Positions 29,896-39,455 of a DNA stretch of 64,000 nt are shown here, piece by piece. Every line of letters begins with the position of its first letter. Position 1 is the stretch's first letter. This stretch comes from an uncultured bacterium (GTDB taxonomy: Bacteria > Bacteroidota > Bacteroidia > CAILMK01): assembly GCA_903829945.1 (NCBI GenBank), contig CAIKRV010000066.1, positions 1 to 64,000 on the forward strand, given 5' to 3'. Made by a program: the position numbers and the translations under genes. A model generated the notes under the pieces. The model searched no databases. It saw nothing but the letters and a program-made list of their open reading frames with translations, and was not told the origin of the DNA.

Positions 29896-31047
29896 ATGAA
29901 TTGGCTGGTAGAAAGAACTAAAGGAGATGTTATCATTTGGATAATTGTCTTATTTCTGTCCTTAGTATCACTGTTGGCAGTATATAGCTCAACTGAAACT
30001 ATGGCCTATAAATTAAGAGGAGGGAATTTTGAATATTATATATTCAAACATTTTTTCTTAATGGCATTTGGACTGGCCATGATGTATTTTGCGCATAAAA
30101 TAAATTATAAATATTACTCTAGGATATCACAATTAGCCATTGTTATATCCGGAATTTTATTGATCATTACTTTATTTTTTGGAGGAAGTGTCAATCAAGC
30201 CCACAGATGGCTAACCTTACCGGGTATAAATTTAAGTTTTCAAACATCAGATCTTGCCAAGCTGGCACTTATCATGTACACAGCGCGAATGCTTGCCAAA
30301 AAACAAGATGTTATTGATAGCTTTTGGAAATCAACTTTACCTATTATGGGAGCTTCCGTAATAATATGTTTTTTAATTCTGCCTGCCAATCTTTCCACGG
30401 CAGCAGTTGTTTTTGCCACCAACTTATTGCTCATGTTCATAGGGCGGATGAATTGGAAACATATTACATTAATAATTATTGCAGGATTATTTTTCCTCAT
30501 TAGTGGCATATATATTTTGCATAAAATTGGAGGCATCGGCCGGGTAGATACCTGGGTAAACCGAGTTGAAAATTACTTTCAGGGCGGTGAAGAAAAAGTT
30601 TTTTATCAAAATCAACAAGCCAATATTGCTATTGCTACAGGCGGTGTTTTTGGTAAAGGCCCCGGTAATAGTGTACAAAAAAATTTCTTACCAAATCCAT
30701 ATGCGGATTTTATATTCGCAATAATAATTGAAGAATATGGTTTAGTGGGAGCCTGTATTTTAATATTCCTATATTTATTATTATTATACCGAAGCATAGG
30801 AATTGTACTAAAAAGTCCCCGAGCATTTGGGGCATTACTTGCAGTTGGTTTAGCTTTTAGTTTGGTGCTGCAAGCTTTAATTAACATGGGGGTAGCGGTT
30901 CATTTATTCCCGGTAACTGGACTTACGCTACCCCTTGTTAGTATGGGAGGTACTTCACTTTGGTTTACGAGTATTGCATTTGGAATTATCCTAAGCGTAA
31001 GTAGAGATATTGAAGAAAAAGAAAATTTGGACGCCATACCTGCATAA
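29896..31047 (+). CDS. ftsW: SEDS-family division protein
   Basis: 383 aa multi-TM; 'HRWLTLPG', 'GPGNSVQKNFLPNPYADFIFAIIIEEYG', 'PVTGLTLPLVSMGGTSL'. Confidence 0.94.
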   Translation: MNWLVERTKGDVIIWIIVLFLSLVSLLAVYSSTETMAYKLRGGNFEYYIFKHFFLMAFGLAMMYFAHKINYKYYSRISQLAIVISGILLIITLFFGGSVNQAHRWLTLPGINLSFQTSDLAKLALIMYTARMLAKKQDVIDSFWKSTLPIMGASVIICFLILPANLSTAAVVFATNLLLMFIGRMNWKHITLIIIAGLFFLISGIYILHKIGGIGRVDTWVNRVENYFQGGEEKVFYQNQQANIAIATGGVFGKGPGNSVQKNFLPNPYADFIFAIIIEEYGLVGACILIFLYLLLLYRSIGIVLKSPRAFGALLAVGLAFSLVLQALINMGVAVHLFPVTGLTLPLVSMGGTSLWFTSIAFGIILSVSRDIEEKENLDAIPA

Positions 31048-31065
31048 GTTAAAATTGCATTTTAC

Positions 31066-32190
31066 ATGGAACAATTAAACTCAATAAAAGATAACTTGAA
31101 AATCATCATTAGTGGTGGAGGAACAGGTGGTCACGTTTATCCTGCCTTGGCTATTGCAGATGAAATTCGAACCACCTATCCAAAAGCTGAAATTCTTTTT
31201 ATTGGTGCTAAAGGTAGAATGGAAATGGAAAAAGTTCCTCAACATGGGTATAAAATAGTTGGATTGTGGATTAGCGGTTTCCAAAGGAAAAACATATTTA
31301 AAAACATATTACTCCCTTTTAAAATAATTAGTAGCTTTTATAAAGTTAATTCAATAATAAGTGAATTTAAACCTGACGCGGTAGTGGGCGTTGGCGGCTA
31401 CGCCAGCGGTCCGTTATTATATGTGGCTGCTCGTAGAAAAATCCCTTCCTTAATTCAAGAGCAAAATTCTTATCCCGGTGTAACAAATAAAGTTTTAGCA
31501 TCAAGAGCCAAAAAGATTTGTGTTGCGTATCCCGGTATGGAAGTATTTTTCGCAAAAGAAAAGATTGCTTATACCGGAAATCCGGTCAGGGATTTTTCAA
31601 AAGTTGCAAATATCCCTAAAAAGGAATCGTTTGCCTATTTCAATTTAAACCCTGATAAACCAACTATTTTAGTAGTTGGCGGAAGTCTAGGCGCTCGTAC
31701 TATTAATAATAGTATTATAAAACATATGGACGCTATTATAGATGAAGATATTCAATTAATATGGCAAACAGGGAAATTCTATTATGAGGATATAAAGAAT
31801 CAGGTAGCAACAAAAGTAAATAATCAAATTTGGATCAATTCTTTTATCGAACGAATGGATTATGCCTATGCTTGCGCTGATATTGTAATTTCGAGAGCCG
31901 GAGCCATTTCAATTTCAGAATTATCTTTGGCCGGCAAAGCCTCCATTTTTGTTCCATCACCAAATGTAGCAGAAGATCATCAAACTAAAAATGCAATGGT
32001 ATTGGTGGAAAATGAAGCAGCCTTAATTGTGAAGGATAATGAAGCGGGAGGCAATTTGATACCGGTGGCCATGAAATTAATGAGAGATAAATCACTACAA
32101 GAAAAATTAGCTAAAAATATATTTGCTTTAGCAAAACCCAATGCCGCAAAAGATATCGTTAATGAATTAATTCAACTCATAAAAAAATAA
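31066..32190 (+). CDS. murG: UDP-GlcNAc:undecaprenyl-PP-MurNAc-pentapeptide GlcNAc transferase
   Basis: 374 aa; 'ISGGGTGGHVYPALAIA', 'GVGGYASGPLLYVAA', 'EQNSYPG', 'SRAGAISISELSLAGKASIFVPSP'. Confidence 0.96.
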   Translation: MEQLNSIKDNLKIIISGGGTGGHVYPALAIADEIRTTYPKAEILFIGAKGRMEMEKVPQHGYKIVGLWISGFQRKNIFKNILLPFKIISSFYKVNSIISEFKPDAVVGVGGYASGPLLYVAARRKIPSLIQEQNSYPGVTNKVLASRAKKICVAYPGMEVFFAKEKIAYTGNPVRDFSKVANIPKKESFAYFNLNPDKPTILVVGGSLGARTINNSIIKHMDAIIDEDIQLIWQTGKFYYEDIKNQVATKVNNQIWINSFIERMDYAYACADIVISRAGAISISELSLAGKASIFVPSPNVAEDHQTKNAMVLVENEAALIVKDNEAGGNLIPVAMKLMRDKSLQEKLAKNIFALAKPNAAKDIVNELIQLIKK

Positions 32191-32194
32191 TATC

Positions 32195-33559
32195 ATGGAA
32201 TTCAAAAATGTTTATTTAATTGGAATTGGTGGTATTGGGATGAGTTCTTTGGCGCGTCACTTCAAAGCCGAAGGTTGTTCGGTAGGTGGATACGATAAAA
32301 CACCATCCGGACTTACTACACAATTAGAAAAAGAAGGAATTGAAATACATTTTGAAGACTCCATAGATTTAGTTGGGGACAATTTTAAAGATAAAGAAAA
32401 CACCTTAGTTATTTATACGCCTGCTATTCCAAAGCAAAATTCAGAATTGAATTATTTTTTTAATAATGGCTATTTAATTCGTAAACGAGCAGAAGTTTTG
32501 GCTTGGCTTACTGAAGGAAAAACTACCATTGCAATTGCAGGGACACATGGAAAAACAAGTACCGCAGCGATTGTGAGTCACTTATTAAAAACTGCAAAAG
32601 TTCCATTTTATGCTCTACTAGGTGGTATCTCAGTAAATTATCAAACTAATTATTTGCGCCCGGAAAACGGAGAAGCATCTATTATTGTAGTAGAAGCGGA
32701 CGAATATGATCGTTCATTTTTACGTCTTCATCCTGATGTAGCTGTTATTACTGCTATTGAGCCAGACCACTTGGATATATACGGAACCTTTGAAAAATTA
32801 CAAGAAGCTTATTCTGATTTTGCCTGTTTAGTAGAACCTAATGGCACCTTAATTGTAAATAGTTCTGCCAGCTTATTGAAGCCGACCTTAGCACATTTAT
32901 GTAGCTATTCCAATAAATTTAAGGCTGATTGTTATTCGGACAATATTCAAATTAAAGATAGAAAATATTATTTCGATGCACATATTCGTGACTTAAACAT
33001 TGAAAATATAGAAATAGGAGCGCCCGGTAGGCATAATATAGAAAATAGTATTGCTGCTATGGCGAGCATTAGAAGCATTTTACCTGAATCGGCCAAATAT
33101 TTTAAAGAAGGACTGGCTAGTTTTAAAGGCGTGTGGAGAAGATTTGAAATTATTGTCCAAAATGATCAACATGTGTATATAGATGACTATGCCCATCATC
33201 CAACAGAAATAGAAGTAACCATTCAAACACTAAAAGAATTATATCCGGATAAAAAAATTACCGGGGTTTTTCAACCACATTTATTTACCAGAACAAGAGA
33301 TTTAGCTTTTGAATTTGCCGAAAGCTTATCCCATTTAGACAACTTATATTTATTACCTATTTATCCGGCTAGGGAATTACCGATTGAAGGGGTAAGTTCA
33401 GCATTAATACTCGATGAGGTAAGCTGCGCAAATAAAAAAATTGTATCAAAGGAAGAATTATTGGATGAAATTAGAAATCATAAACCTGAAGTATTTTTAA
33501 GCATTGGTGCCGGAGATATTGATCGCTTGGTTCCGGAAATAAAGGCGATATTGTCATGA
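32195..33559 (+). CDS. murC: UDP-N-acetylmuramate--L-alanine ligase
   Basis: 454 aa; 'YLIGIGGIGMSSLARHF', 'AGTHGKTSTAAIVSHLL', 'DDYAHHPTEI', 'FQPHLFTRTRDL'. Confidence 0.96.
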   Translation: MEFKNVYLIGIGGIGMSSLARHFKAEGCSVGGYDKTPSGLTTQLEKEGIEIHFEDSIDLVGDNFKDKENTLVIYTPAIPKQNSELNYFFNNGYLIRKRAEVLAWLTEGKTTIAIAGTHGKTSTAAIVSHLLKTAKVPFYALLGGISVNYQTNYLRPENGEASIIVVEADEYDRSFLRLHPDVAVITAIEPDHLDIYGTFEKLQEAYSDFACLVEPNGTLIVNSSASLLKPTLAHLCSYSNKFKADCYSDNIQIKDRKYYFDAHIRDLNIENIEIGAPGRHNIENSIAAMASIRSILPESAKYFKEGLASFKGVWRRFEIIVQNDQHVYIDDYAHHPTEIEVTIQTLKELYPDKKITGVFQPHLFTRTRDLAFEFAESLSHLDNLYLLPIYPARELPIEGVSSALILDEVSCANKKIVSKEELLDEIRNHKPEVFLSIGAGDIDRLVPEIKAILS

Positions 33560-34350
33560 AAAATATTTTCCAAAAAATAAAACAATATTACTTAATCAGT
33601 AAAAAATACCTACTCCCGGGTATAGCTTCAGTATTGATTTTAATTTTATTGAGTTTTGCAGCAAAAGTTCATAAAAATCGTTCTTGTTTAAGTTTAAATG
33701 TAGATGTTATTGATGAAGAGGAATATCAATTTATAAACAAAAAAGACATCATTAATATTATAACAAATCATGGAACTGACCCCATTGAAGGTACTAACAT
33801 ATCCACAATAAAATTGAAGGACATTGAGAATAGGTTGCTTCAAAATTCATTTATAAAGGATGCACAAGCATATATTAGTTTGAAACCTGAGATGTTTGTA
33901 AAAGTTAAACAAAGGATACCGGTAGCCAGAATTTTTACTTCTAAAAACGAACAATATTACATTGACAACGAGGGTAAAACAATGCCCCTATCTCCAAATT
34001 TTACGGCCCGTGTACCAATTATTATGAGCAGCTTTGCTCCCATCAATAAGGATTCTGCGCGTACTATATTTAATGAAGTGCTATATAAGTTTATCAATTC
34101 CGTAAGGTCTGATGCGTTTTTAAATGCACTTTGCGGTCAAATTACTGTGGATAACCATTACGAGTTTTCCATAATACCCAGACTAGGCAAAGCAGAGATT
34201 TTCTTAGGAGACACTTCTGATTTGCCTAATAAAATCGTAAGATTGAAGTCATTTTATAAGTCATCTTTTCCTCAGGCAGGATGGGATAAATATGAGAGCA
34301 TTAGCGTGAAATATAGGAATCAGGTTATAGCAATAGAAAAAAAAGAATAA
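33556..34350 (+). CDS. ftsQ: Cell division protein FtsQ (DivIB-like)
   Basis: 264 aa, single N-terminal TM, POTRA/FtsQ-like region, between murC and ftsA. Confidence 0.82.
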   Translation: MKNIFQKIKQYYLISKKYLLPGIASVLILILLSFAAKVHKNRSCLSLNVDVIDEEEYQFINKKDIINIITNHGTDPIEGTNISTIKLKDIENRLLQNSFIKDAQAYISLKPEMFVKVKQRIPVARIFTSKNEQYYIDNEGKTMPLSPNFTARVPIIMSSFAPINKDSARTIFNEVLYKFINSVRSDAFLNALCGQITVDNHYEFSIIPRLGKAEIFLGDTSDLPNKIVRLKSFYKSSFPQAGWDKYESISVKYRNQVIAIEKKE

Positions 34351-35628
34351 ATGGAAAATAACGAAATTGTAGTTGGTTTGGATATTGGAACCACCAAAAT
34401 ATGCGCCATCGTTGGTAGAGCCAATGAATATGGCAAAATTGATATCCTGGGAATGGGCAAAAGCGAATCCGAGGGTGTAAAACGCGGTGTAGTTATCAAT
34501 ATTCAAAAAACCGTGAATTCCATCCATTCTGCTATTGAGCAAGCAGCATATACCTCCGGTGTTGATATTAATCGCGTTTTTGTAGGTATTGCCGGTCAGC
34601 ATATCAAAAGCTTGCGTCATAGAGGAATGATTACTCGAAATAACGAGATTGATGAAATAGACAATAATGACATTGAGCGATTAAATAAAGATATGAATAA
34701 GCTGGTCATGCAACCGGGCGAAGAAATTATTCATGTTATCCCTCAAGAATACATTGTGGACAATGAAACCGGCATAAAAGACCCGATTGGAATGGCCGGT
34801 ATTCGTTTGGAAGCAAATTTTCACATTATCACTGGACAAGTAACAGCCATCCGCAATATTTACCGCTGCGTAGAGCGTGCAGGATTGTACGTAGATGGAG
34901 TTATTTTGGAGCCTTTAGCATCTTCTGATTCGGTTTTAACGGACGATGAAAAGGAAGCAGGAGTTGCTTTAGTAGATATAGGTGGAGGCACCACTGATAT
35001 CGCAATTTTTAAAGATGGTATTATTAGGCATACTGCTGTTATTCCTTTAGCAGGAAATATCATTACAGAAGATATCAGAGAAGGTTGTTCTGTTATGTTG
35101 AAACAAGCAGAGGCCATGAAAATAAAATTCGGATCTGCCTTAGCTAATGAAGCTACCGATAATGAAATCATTGCTATTCCCGGATTAAAAGGTCGAGAAG
35201 CTAAAGAAATTTCTGTTAAGAATTTAGCCCATATTATCCAAGCTCGTGTAACTGAGATTTTTGAACATGTAATGTTTGAAATAAAAAACAGTGGATACCA
35301 ACATAAACTAATAGCAGGGATAGTAGTTACGGGTGGTGGAAGCCAATTAAAACATATTGCACAGCTAATTGAATATGTTACCGGCATTGATGCTCGTGTT
35401 GGATATCCTACAGAGCATTTATCCAAAGGCATGACAGAAGAAGTAAGCAGTCCGATGTTTTCAACCGGCATAGGATTGGTATTAAAAGGTCTAAATACGC
35501 CAATCGAGAGCGATATGCCGGAAAAACCTTTAGACAGTGCAAAAAGTGAGAAAAAAAATAATCCGACCGGAAGTTTCTTAGACAAAATCAAAGGTTGGTT
35601 TAATGAAGTGGATGATTACGAACATTAG
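34351..35628 (+). CDS. ftsA: Cell division protein FtsA
   Basis: 425 aa; 'VVGLDIGTTKICAIVGR', 'ALVDIGGGTTDIAIF', 'GIVVTGGGSQLKHI'; amphipathic C-terminus. Confidence 0.96.
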   Translation: MENNEIVVGLDIGTTKICAIVGRANEYGKIDILGMGKSESEGVKRGVVINIQKTVNSIHSAIEQAAYTSGVDINRVFVGIAGQHIKSLRHRGMITRNNEIDEIDNNDIERLNKDMNKLVMQPGEEIIHVIPQEYIVDNETGIKDPIGMAGIRLEANFHIITGQVTAIRNIYRCVERAGLYVDGVILEPLASSDSVLTDDEKEAGVALVDIGGGTTDIAIFKDGIIRHTAVIPLAGNIITEDIREGCSVMLKQAEAMKIKFGSALANEATDNEIIAIPGLKGREAKEISVKNLAHIIQARVTEIFEHVMFEIKNSGYQHKLIAGIVVTGGGSQLKHIAQLIEYVTGIDARVGYPTEHLSKGMTEEVSSPMFSTGIGLVLKGLNTPIESDMPEKPLDSAKSEKKNNPTGSFLDKIKGWFNEVDDYEH

Positions 35629-35648
35629 AAATTAAAGAATAAAAAGAT

Positions 35649-37109
35649 ATGAACTTTCATTTTGATTTACCCAAGGCAGATTCAATCATCAAGGTTTTTG
35701 GTGTAGGCGGTGGTGGAAGCAATGCTGTAAACCACATGTACAAGTTCGGAATCAAGGGAGTTGATTTCGTTATTTGTAATACAGATGCACAAGTCTTAGA
35801 AATAAGTCCGGTACCTGTAAAATTACAAATCGGCACCAATTTAACGGAAGGTAGAGGCGCGGGAAATAAGCCCGAAGTTGGTCAAAAAGCTGCGTTGGAA
35901 AGCATTGAAGAAATCAAAGCTGTCCTAGCGCAACATACTAAAATGATTTTTATTACTGCAGGAATGGGCGGAGGTACCGGAACCGGTGCAGCACCTGTTA
36001 TTGCCCAAGTTGCAAAAGAACTTGGTATACTTACCGTAGGAATTGTTTCTAAACCATTTTTATTTGAAGGTCCGCAAAGAAATATTCGTGCTAAAGAAGG
36101 TATTGAAAATCTAAAAAAACATGTTGATACTTTATTAGTCATCGACAATGAGAAAATTAGAGAAATTCATAGAAGTTTGAAATTTTCCGAGGCATTTGCT
36201 CAAGCGGATAATATCCTAGCTACCGCCGCCAAAGGCATTGCCGAAATCATTACCGTTACCGGTTATGTAAACGTAGATTTTGAAGATGTAAAAACAGTGA
36301 TGTCCAATAGTGGTGTAGCAATCATGGGCTGTGGCATTGGAGAAGGCGAGGATCGTGCATTGAATTCTGTAAAAAGTGCATTAGACTCTCCTTTACTCAG
36401 TGAAAATAACATTCATGGTGCCGCTAATATTCTTTTAAATATTACCAGCGGTATTGATGAAATTTCTATGGATGAAATTTCTCAAATTACTTCCTATATT
36501 CAAGAAGAAGCAGGTATTGAAACAAATATTATTTGGGGTCATTGCTCAGATGAAACATTGGAAGATAAATTAATGATAACCCTTATTGCTACCGGCTTTG
36601 AGGGAAAGTCCCAAGCTCAGGAGGAAAAAATAATCGTATCGCTAACGGACACTCCTGAGCAAAAAAATGAGATTGAATTAATTGTAAATTCTCCGGCAGC
36701 TGCTACGCCGGTGGAAGACAATACTCCATGGGAACCGGTAATAAAGGATGAAAAACCTATCCTAAAACCTCAGGACGTTGCTGCAATGCGCCAAGAACCG
36801 CGTCGAGAAAAGGCGAAAGCAGAAACCCCTTCTCTATTTGAAGAAGAAACTTATATTGAACCGGTTTTAAAACCTGCGCCTCGTGATTTTTCCAACCCTG
36901 CACCGACGCGTATAGAAGATGTAAAAAATCCTCAAAATTTGGAAATCATTGAAAGGATCCCTGCTTACCTTCGCAAAAAGATCAAATTGCAAAACGTAGC
37001 ACATTCCTCTGAGTCCAATATTTCTAAATACAATTTAATGGATGACCCGCAAGAAGAAGGACCAAGTTTACATCCTAGAAATACTTTTCTGCATGATAAT
37101 GTTGACTAA
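35649..37109 (+). CDS. ftsZ: Cell division GTPase FtsZ
   Basis: 486 aa; tubulin signature 'FITAGMGGGTGTGAAPVIAQVAKELGILTVGIVSKPF'; C-terminal tail 'RNTFLHDNVD'. Confidence 0.98.
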   Translation: MNFHFDLPKADSIIKVFGVGGGGSNAVNHMYKFGIKGVDFVICNTDAQVLEISPVPVKLQIGTNLTEGRGAGNKPEVGQKAALESIEEIKAVLAQHTKMIFITAGMGGGTGTGAAPVIAQVAKELGILTVGIVSKPFLFEGPQRNIRAKEGIENLKKHVDTLLVIDNEKIREIHRSLKFSEAFAQADNILATAAKGIAEIITVTGYVNVDFEDVKTVMSNSGVAIMGCGIGEGEDRALNSVKSALDSPLLSENNIHGAANILLNITSGIDEISMDEISQITSYIQEEAGIETNIIWGHCSDETLEDKLMITLIATGFEGKSQAQEEKIIVSLTDTPEQKNEIELIVNSPAAATPVEDNTPWEPVIKDEKPILKPQDVAAMRQEPRREKAKAETPSLFEEETYIEPVLKPAPRDFSNPAPTRIEDVKNPQNLEIIERIPAYLRKKIKLQNVAHSSESNISKYNLMDDPQEEGPSLHPRNTFLHDNVD

Positions 37110-37143
37110 ATAATAAGCATTACAAACAAACTAATTATATATA

Positions 37144-37175
37144 AATAAGGCCGCCCAATTGCGGCCTTATTTTTT
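37144..37175 (+). terminator. Intrinsic terminator at the end of the dcw cluster
   Basis: AATAAGGCCGC (37144-37154) / GCGGCCTTATT (37161-37171), loop CCAATT, followed by TTTT. Confidence 0.9.
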
Positions 37176-37230
37176 AAATTACTTTTCAAAATTCGTAAAT
37201 AACTAATATTTTAAATACAATAAATTTAAC

Positions 37231-39399
37231 ATGAAGAAAATAACCTTATTTATCGTATGTTCTCTTATTATAAGCTCAATTTGTTATGCCGGCGAAGGGA
37301 TGTGGCTCCCTATCCTTTTGAAACAATACAATGAAAAGGATATGCAAAACCAAGGACTTAAATTAAGTGCAGAGGATATATACGATATTAACCATTCCTC
37401 CATTAAAGATGCCGTAATTGTTTTGAATGATGGTATGTGTACTGCAGAAATTGTTTCAGACCAAGGATTATTATTTACTAACCACCATTGCGGCTATGAA
37501 TCCATAGCTGAACATAGTACCGTAGAGCATGATTATTTAAAAAATGGATTTTGGGCAAAAAATCATGGTGAGGAATTACCAAACCAAGGCATGACTGCCG
37601 CACGATTGGTTTATATGAAGGATGTAACTTCCATCATATTGGATGAAGCAAATAAAATTAAAAATGAAGACGTTCGCGCCATTAGAATAAAAGTACTTAG
37701 AGACTCTTTAGAAAAAGCAGAACCTAATCCTAACAATTATAAAATTCAAATCAATTCATTTTTTTATGGTAATGAATTTTATCTTTTAGCGTATGAAGTA
37801 TTTCCGGATGTTCGTTTGGTTGGAGCACCTCCATCTGCCATTGGCAAATTTGGCGGTGATCAGGATAATTGGATGTGGCCACGTCATACCGGTGATTTTA
37901 GTATACTAAGAATTTACACGGATAAAGATGGGAAACCTGCTAAATTCAGTAAAGATAATATCCCCTACAAACCAAAATATTTTCTTCCTATATCATTGAA
38001 AGGCGTTAAGAAAGATGATTATACTATGATTTTGGGATATCCGGGAAACACGCAACGATATTTAACTTCTGATGAATTCGAATACAATTGCAAAGTGCAT
38101 AATCCGGCAGTCATTGAAGCCATGGCTTTGCAAATAAATATTATGAAGCAAGATATGGATGCGGATAGAGCCGTTGCACTTACCATGGCGGGTGATTTTG
38201 CTTCCACCAGTAATTCTTACAAATATATGCTTGGTCAGGAAAGGCAATTAAAGCAAAATACTTACATCCTCCAGCAAAAAGAAAAAGAAGCAAAATTTAT
38301 GGAATGGGTGAATGCTGATGAAAGTCGTAAATTAAAATATGGTAAAATATTTGACAAGATTCGTGATGCTAATGAAAAGTTAAAAACTATAGAGCCTGCA
38401 TACAGCTATGTAGCTTACGGATTTTTTGGAATAAAAAATATTCAGTATGGGTTAATGTTTTACGGGCTGCATAAAAATTTAGAGAATGATAAATTAAGCA
38501 GGCAGGATATTGATTCCCTAGTTGCACCTTATAAAAATAAAGTTAAAAGTTATTATGAAAAGAACACTGTATCCACTGATAAAAAAGTTTTGGCTTCAGA
38601 AATTTATTTAATTTGTTCTCGAGTGCCGGAAGAAAAACAACCTTCTATTTTAATCAAGGCCTTATCGAAATACAAGAAAAATGATTTGAAACTGGCAGTA
38701 GATAATTATGTAAATGATTTATATGCTAATTCTCCTTTATTGCAATCCGAAGCAAATTGCCATAAATTTTTAGGGAAAATCAGTATGAAGAAATTAGAAA
38801 AGGATCCGTTCTTTAAACTGGTTTCAGGAATGATCAATTATTATTTTGCCACTTTATCTGTAGTTGAATCCAACGTTACCCAAATAAGGAGAGAAAATAC
38901 CCGGTTATATATTCAAGGATTAAGAGAATGGCAAAGTGATAAAAAATTCTATCCTGATGCCAATTCTACTTTACGTGTAACTTATGGAAAAGTTTCACCT
39001 TATATTCCAAGAGATGCCGTATCCTTTAAATATTATACCACTTACCAAGGAATATTAGAAAAATATAACCCGCAAGATCCGGAATTTGATGTGCCTTCCA
39101 GACAACTTGATTTACTTAGAAATAAACAATTTGGCAGATATGCTGAAAATGACACTTTACGTATTGATTTTTTAACCACCACCGATATTACCGGAGGCAA
39201 TAGTGGTAGTCCGGTCATGGATGCTCAAGGTAAGCTTATTGGGCTTGCTTTTGATGGTGATTGGGAAAGTATGATTGGAGATTTAGTGGTTGATCCGAAA
39301 GTTAACCGGACGATCGCCGTAGATATTCGTTACGTACTTTGGGTAATTGATATTTATGCCGGCGCTCAAAATATTATGAGCGAATTAAAAATTGAATAA
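37231..39399 (+). CDS. S46 family dipeptidyl-peptidase (DPP7/DPP11-like)
   Basis: 722 aa; signal peptide; 'GEGMWLPILL', catalytic 'TNHHCGYESI', 'GGDQDNWMWPRHTGDF', 'TGGNSGSPVMD'. Confidence 0.95.
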   Translation: MKKITLFIVCSLIISSICYAGEGMWLPILLKQYNEKDMQNQGLKLSAEDIYDINHSSIKDAVIVLNDGMCTAEIVSDQGLLFTNHHCGYESIAEHSTVEHDYLKNGFWAKNHGEELPNQGMTAARLVYMKDVTSIILDEANKIKNEDVRAIRIKVLRDSLEKAEPNPNNYKIQINSFFYGNEFYLLAYEVFPDVRLVGAPPSAIGKFGGDQDNWMWPRHTGDFSILRIYTDKDGKPAKFSKDNIPYKPKYFLPISLKGVKKDDYTMILGYPGNTQRYLTSDEFEYNCKVHNPAVIEAMALQINIMKQDMDADRAVALTMAGDFASTSNSYKYMLGQERQLKQNTYILQQKEKEAKFMEWVNADESRKLKYGKIFDKIRDANEKLKTIEPAYSYVAYGFFGIKNIQYGLMFYGLHKNLENDKLSRQDIDSLVAPYKNKVKSYYEKNTVSTDKKVLASEIYLICSRVPEEKQPSILIKALSKYKKNDLKLAVDNYVNDLYANSPLLQSEANCHKFLGKISMKKLEKDPFFKLVSGMINYYFATLSVVESNVTQIRRENTRLYIQGLREWQSDKKFYPDANSTLRVTYGKVSPYIPRDAVSFKYYTTYQGILEKYNPQDPEFDVPSRQLDLLRNKQFGRYAENDTLRIDFLTTTDITGGNSGSPVMDAQGKLIGLAFDGDWESMIGDLVVDPKVNRTIAVDIRYVLWVIDIYAGAQNIMSELKIE

Positions 39400-39416
39400 T
39401 AAAATTTAAGTAATAT

Positions 39417-39446
39417 AAAACGGAAGTCAATTGACTTCCGTTTTTT
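39417..39446. terminator. Bidirectional terminator between convergent S46 peptidase and biotin carboxylase genes
   Basis: Palindrome AAAACGGAAGTCAATTGACTTCCGTTTT plus T tract. Confidence 0.88.
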
Positions 39447-39455
39447 ATTAGATAC

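Noticed and set aside
34860-35591. 243-aa minus-strand ORF opposite ftsA
   Set aside because: Fully antisense to a clear ftsA; no domain or signal sequence; composition looks like a shadow ORF.
35649-37109. FtsZ C-terminal extension after the IPAYLRKK motif (…RNTFLHDNVD)
   Set aside because: To my knowledge a tail of this type is common in Bacteroidota FtsZ, so not novel.
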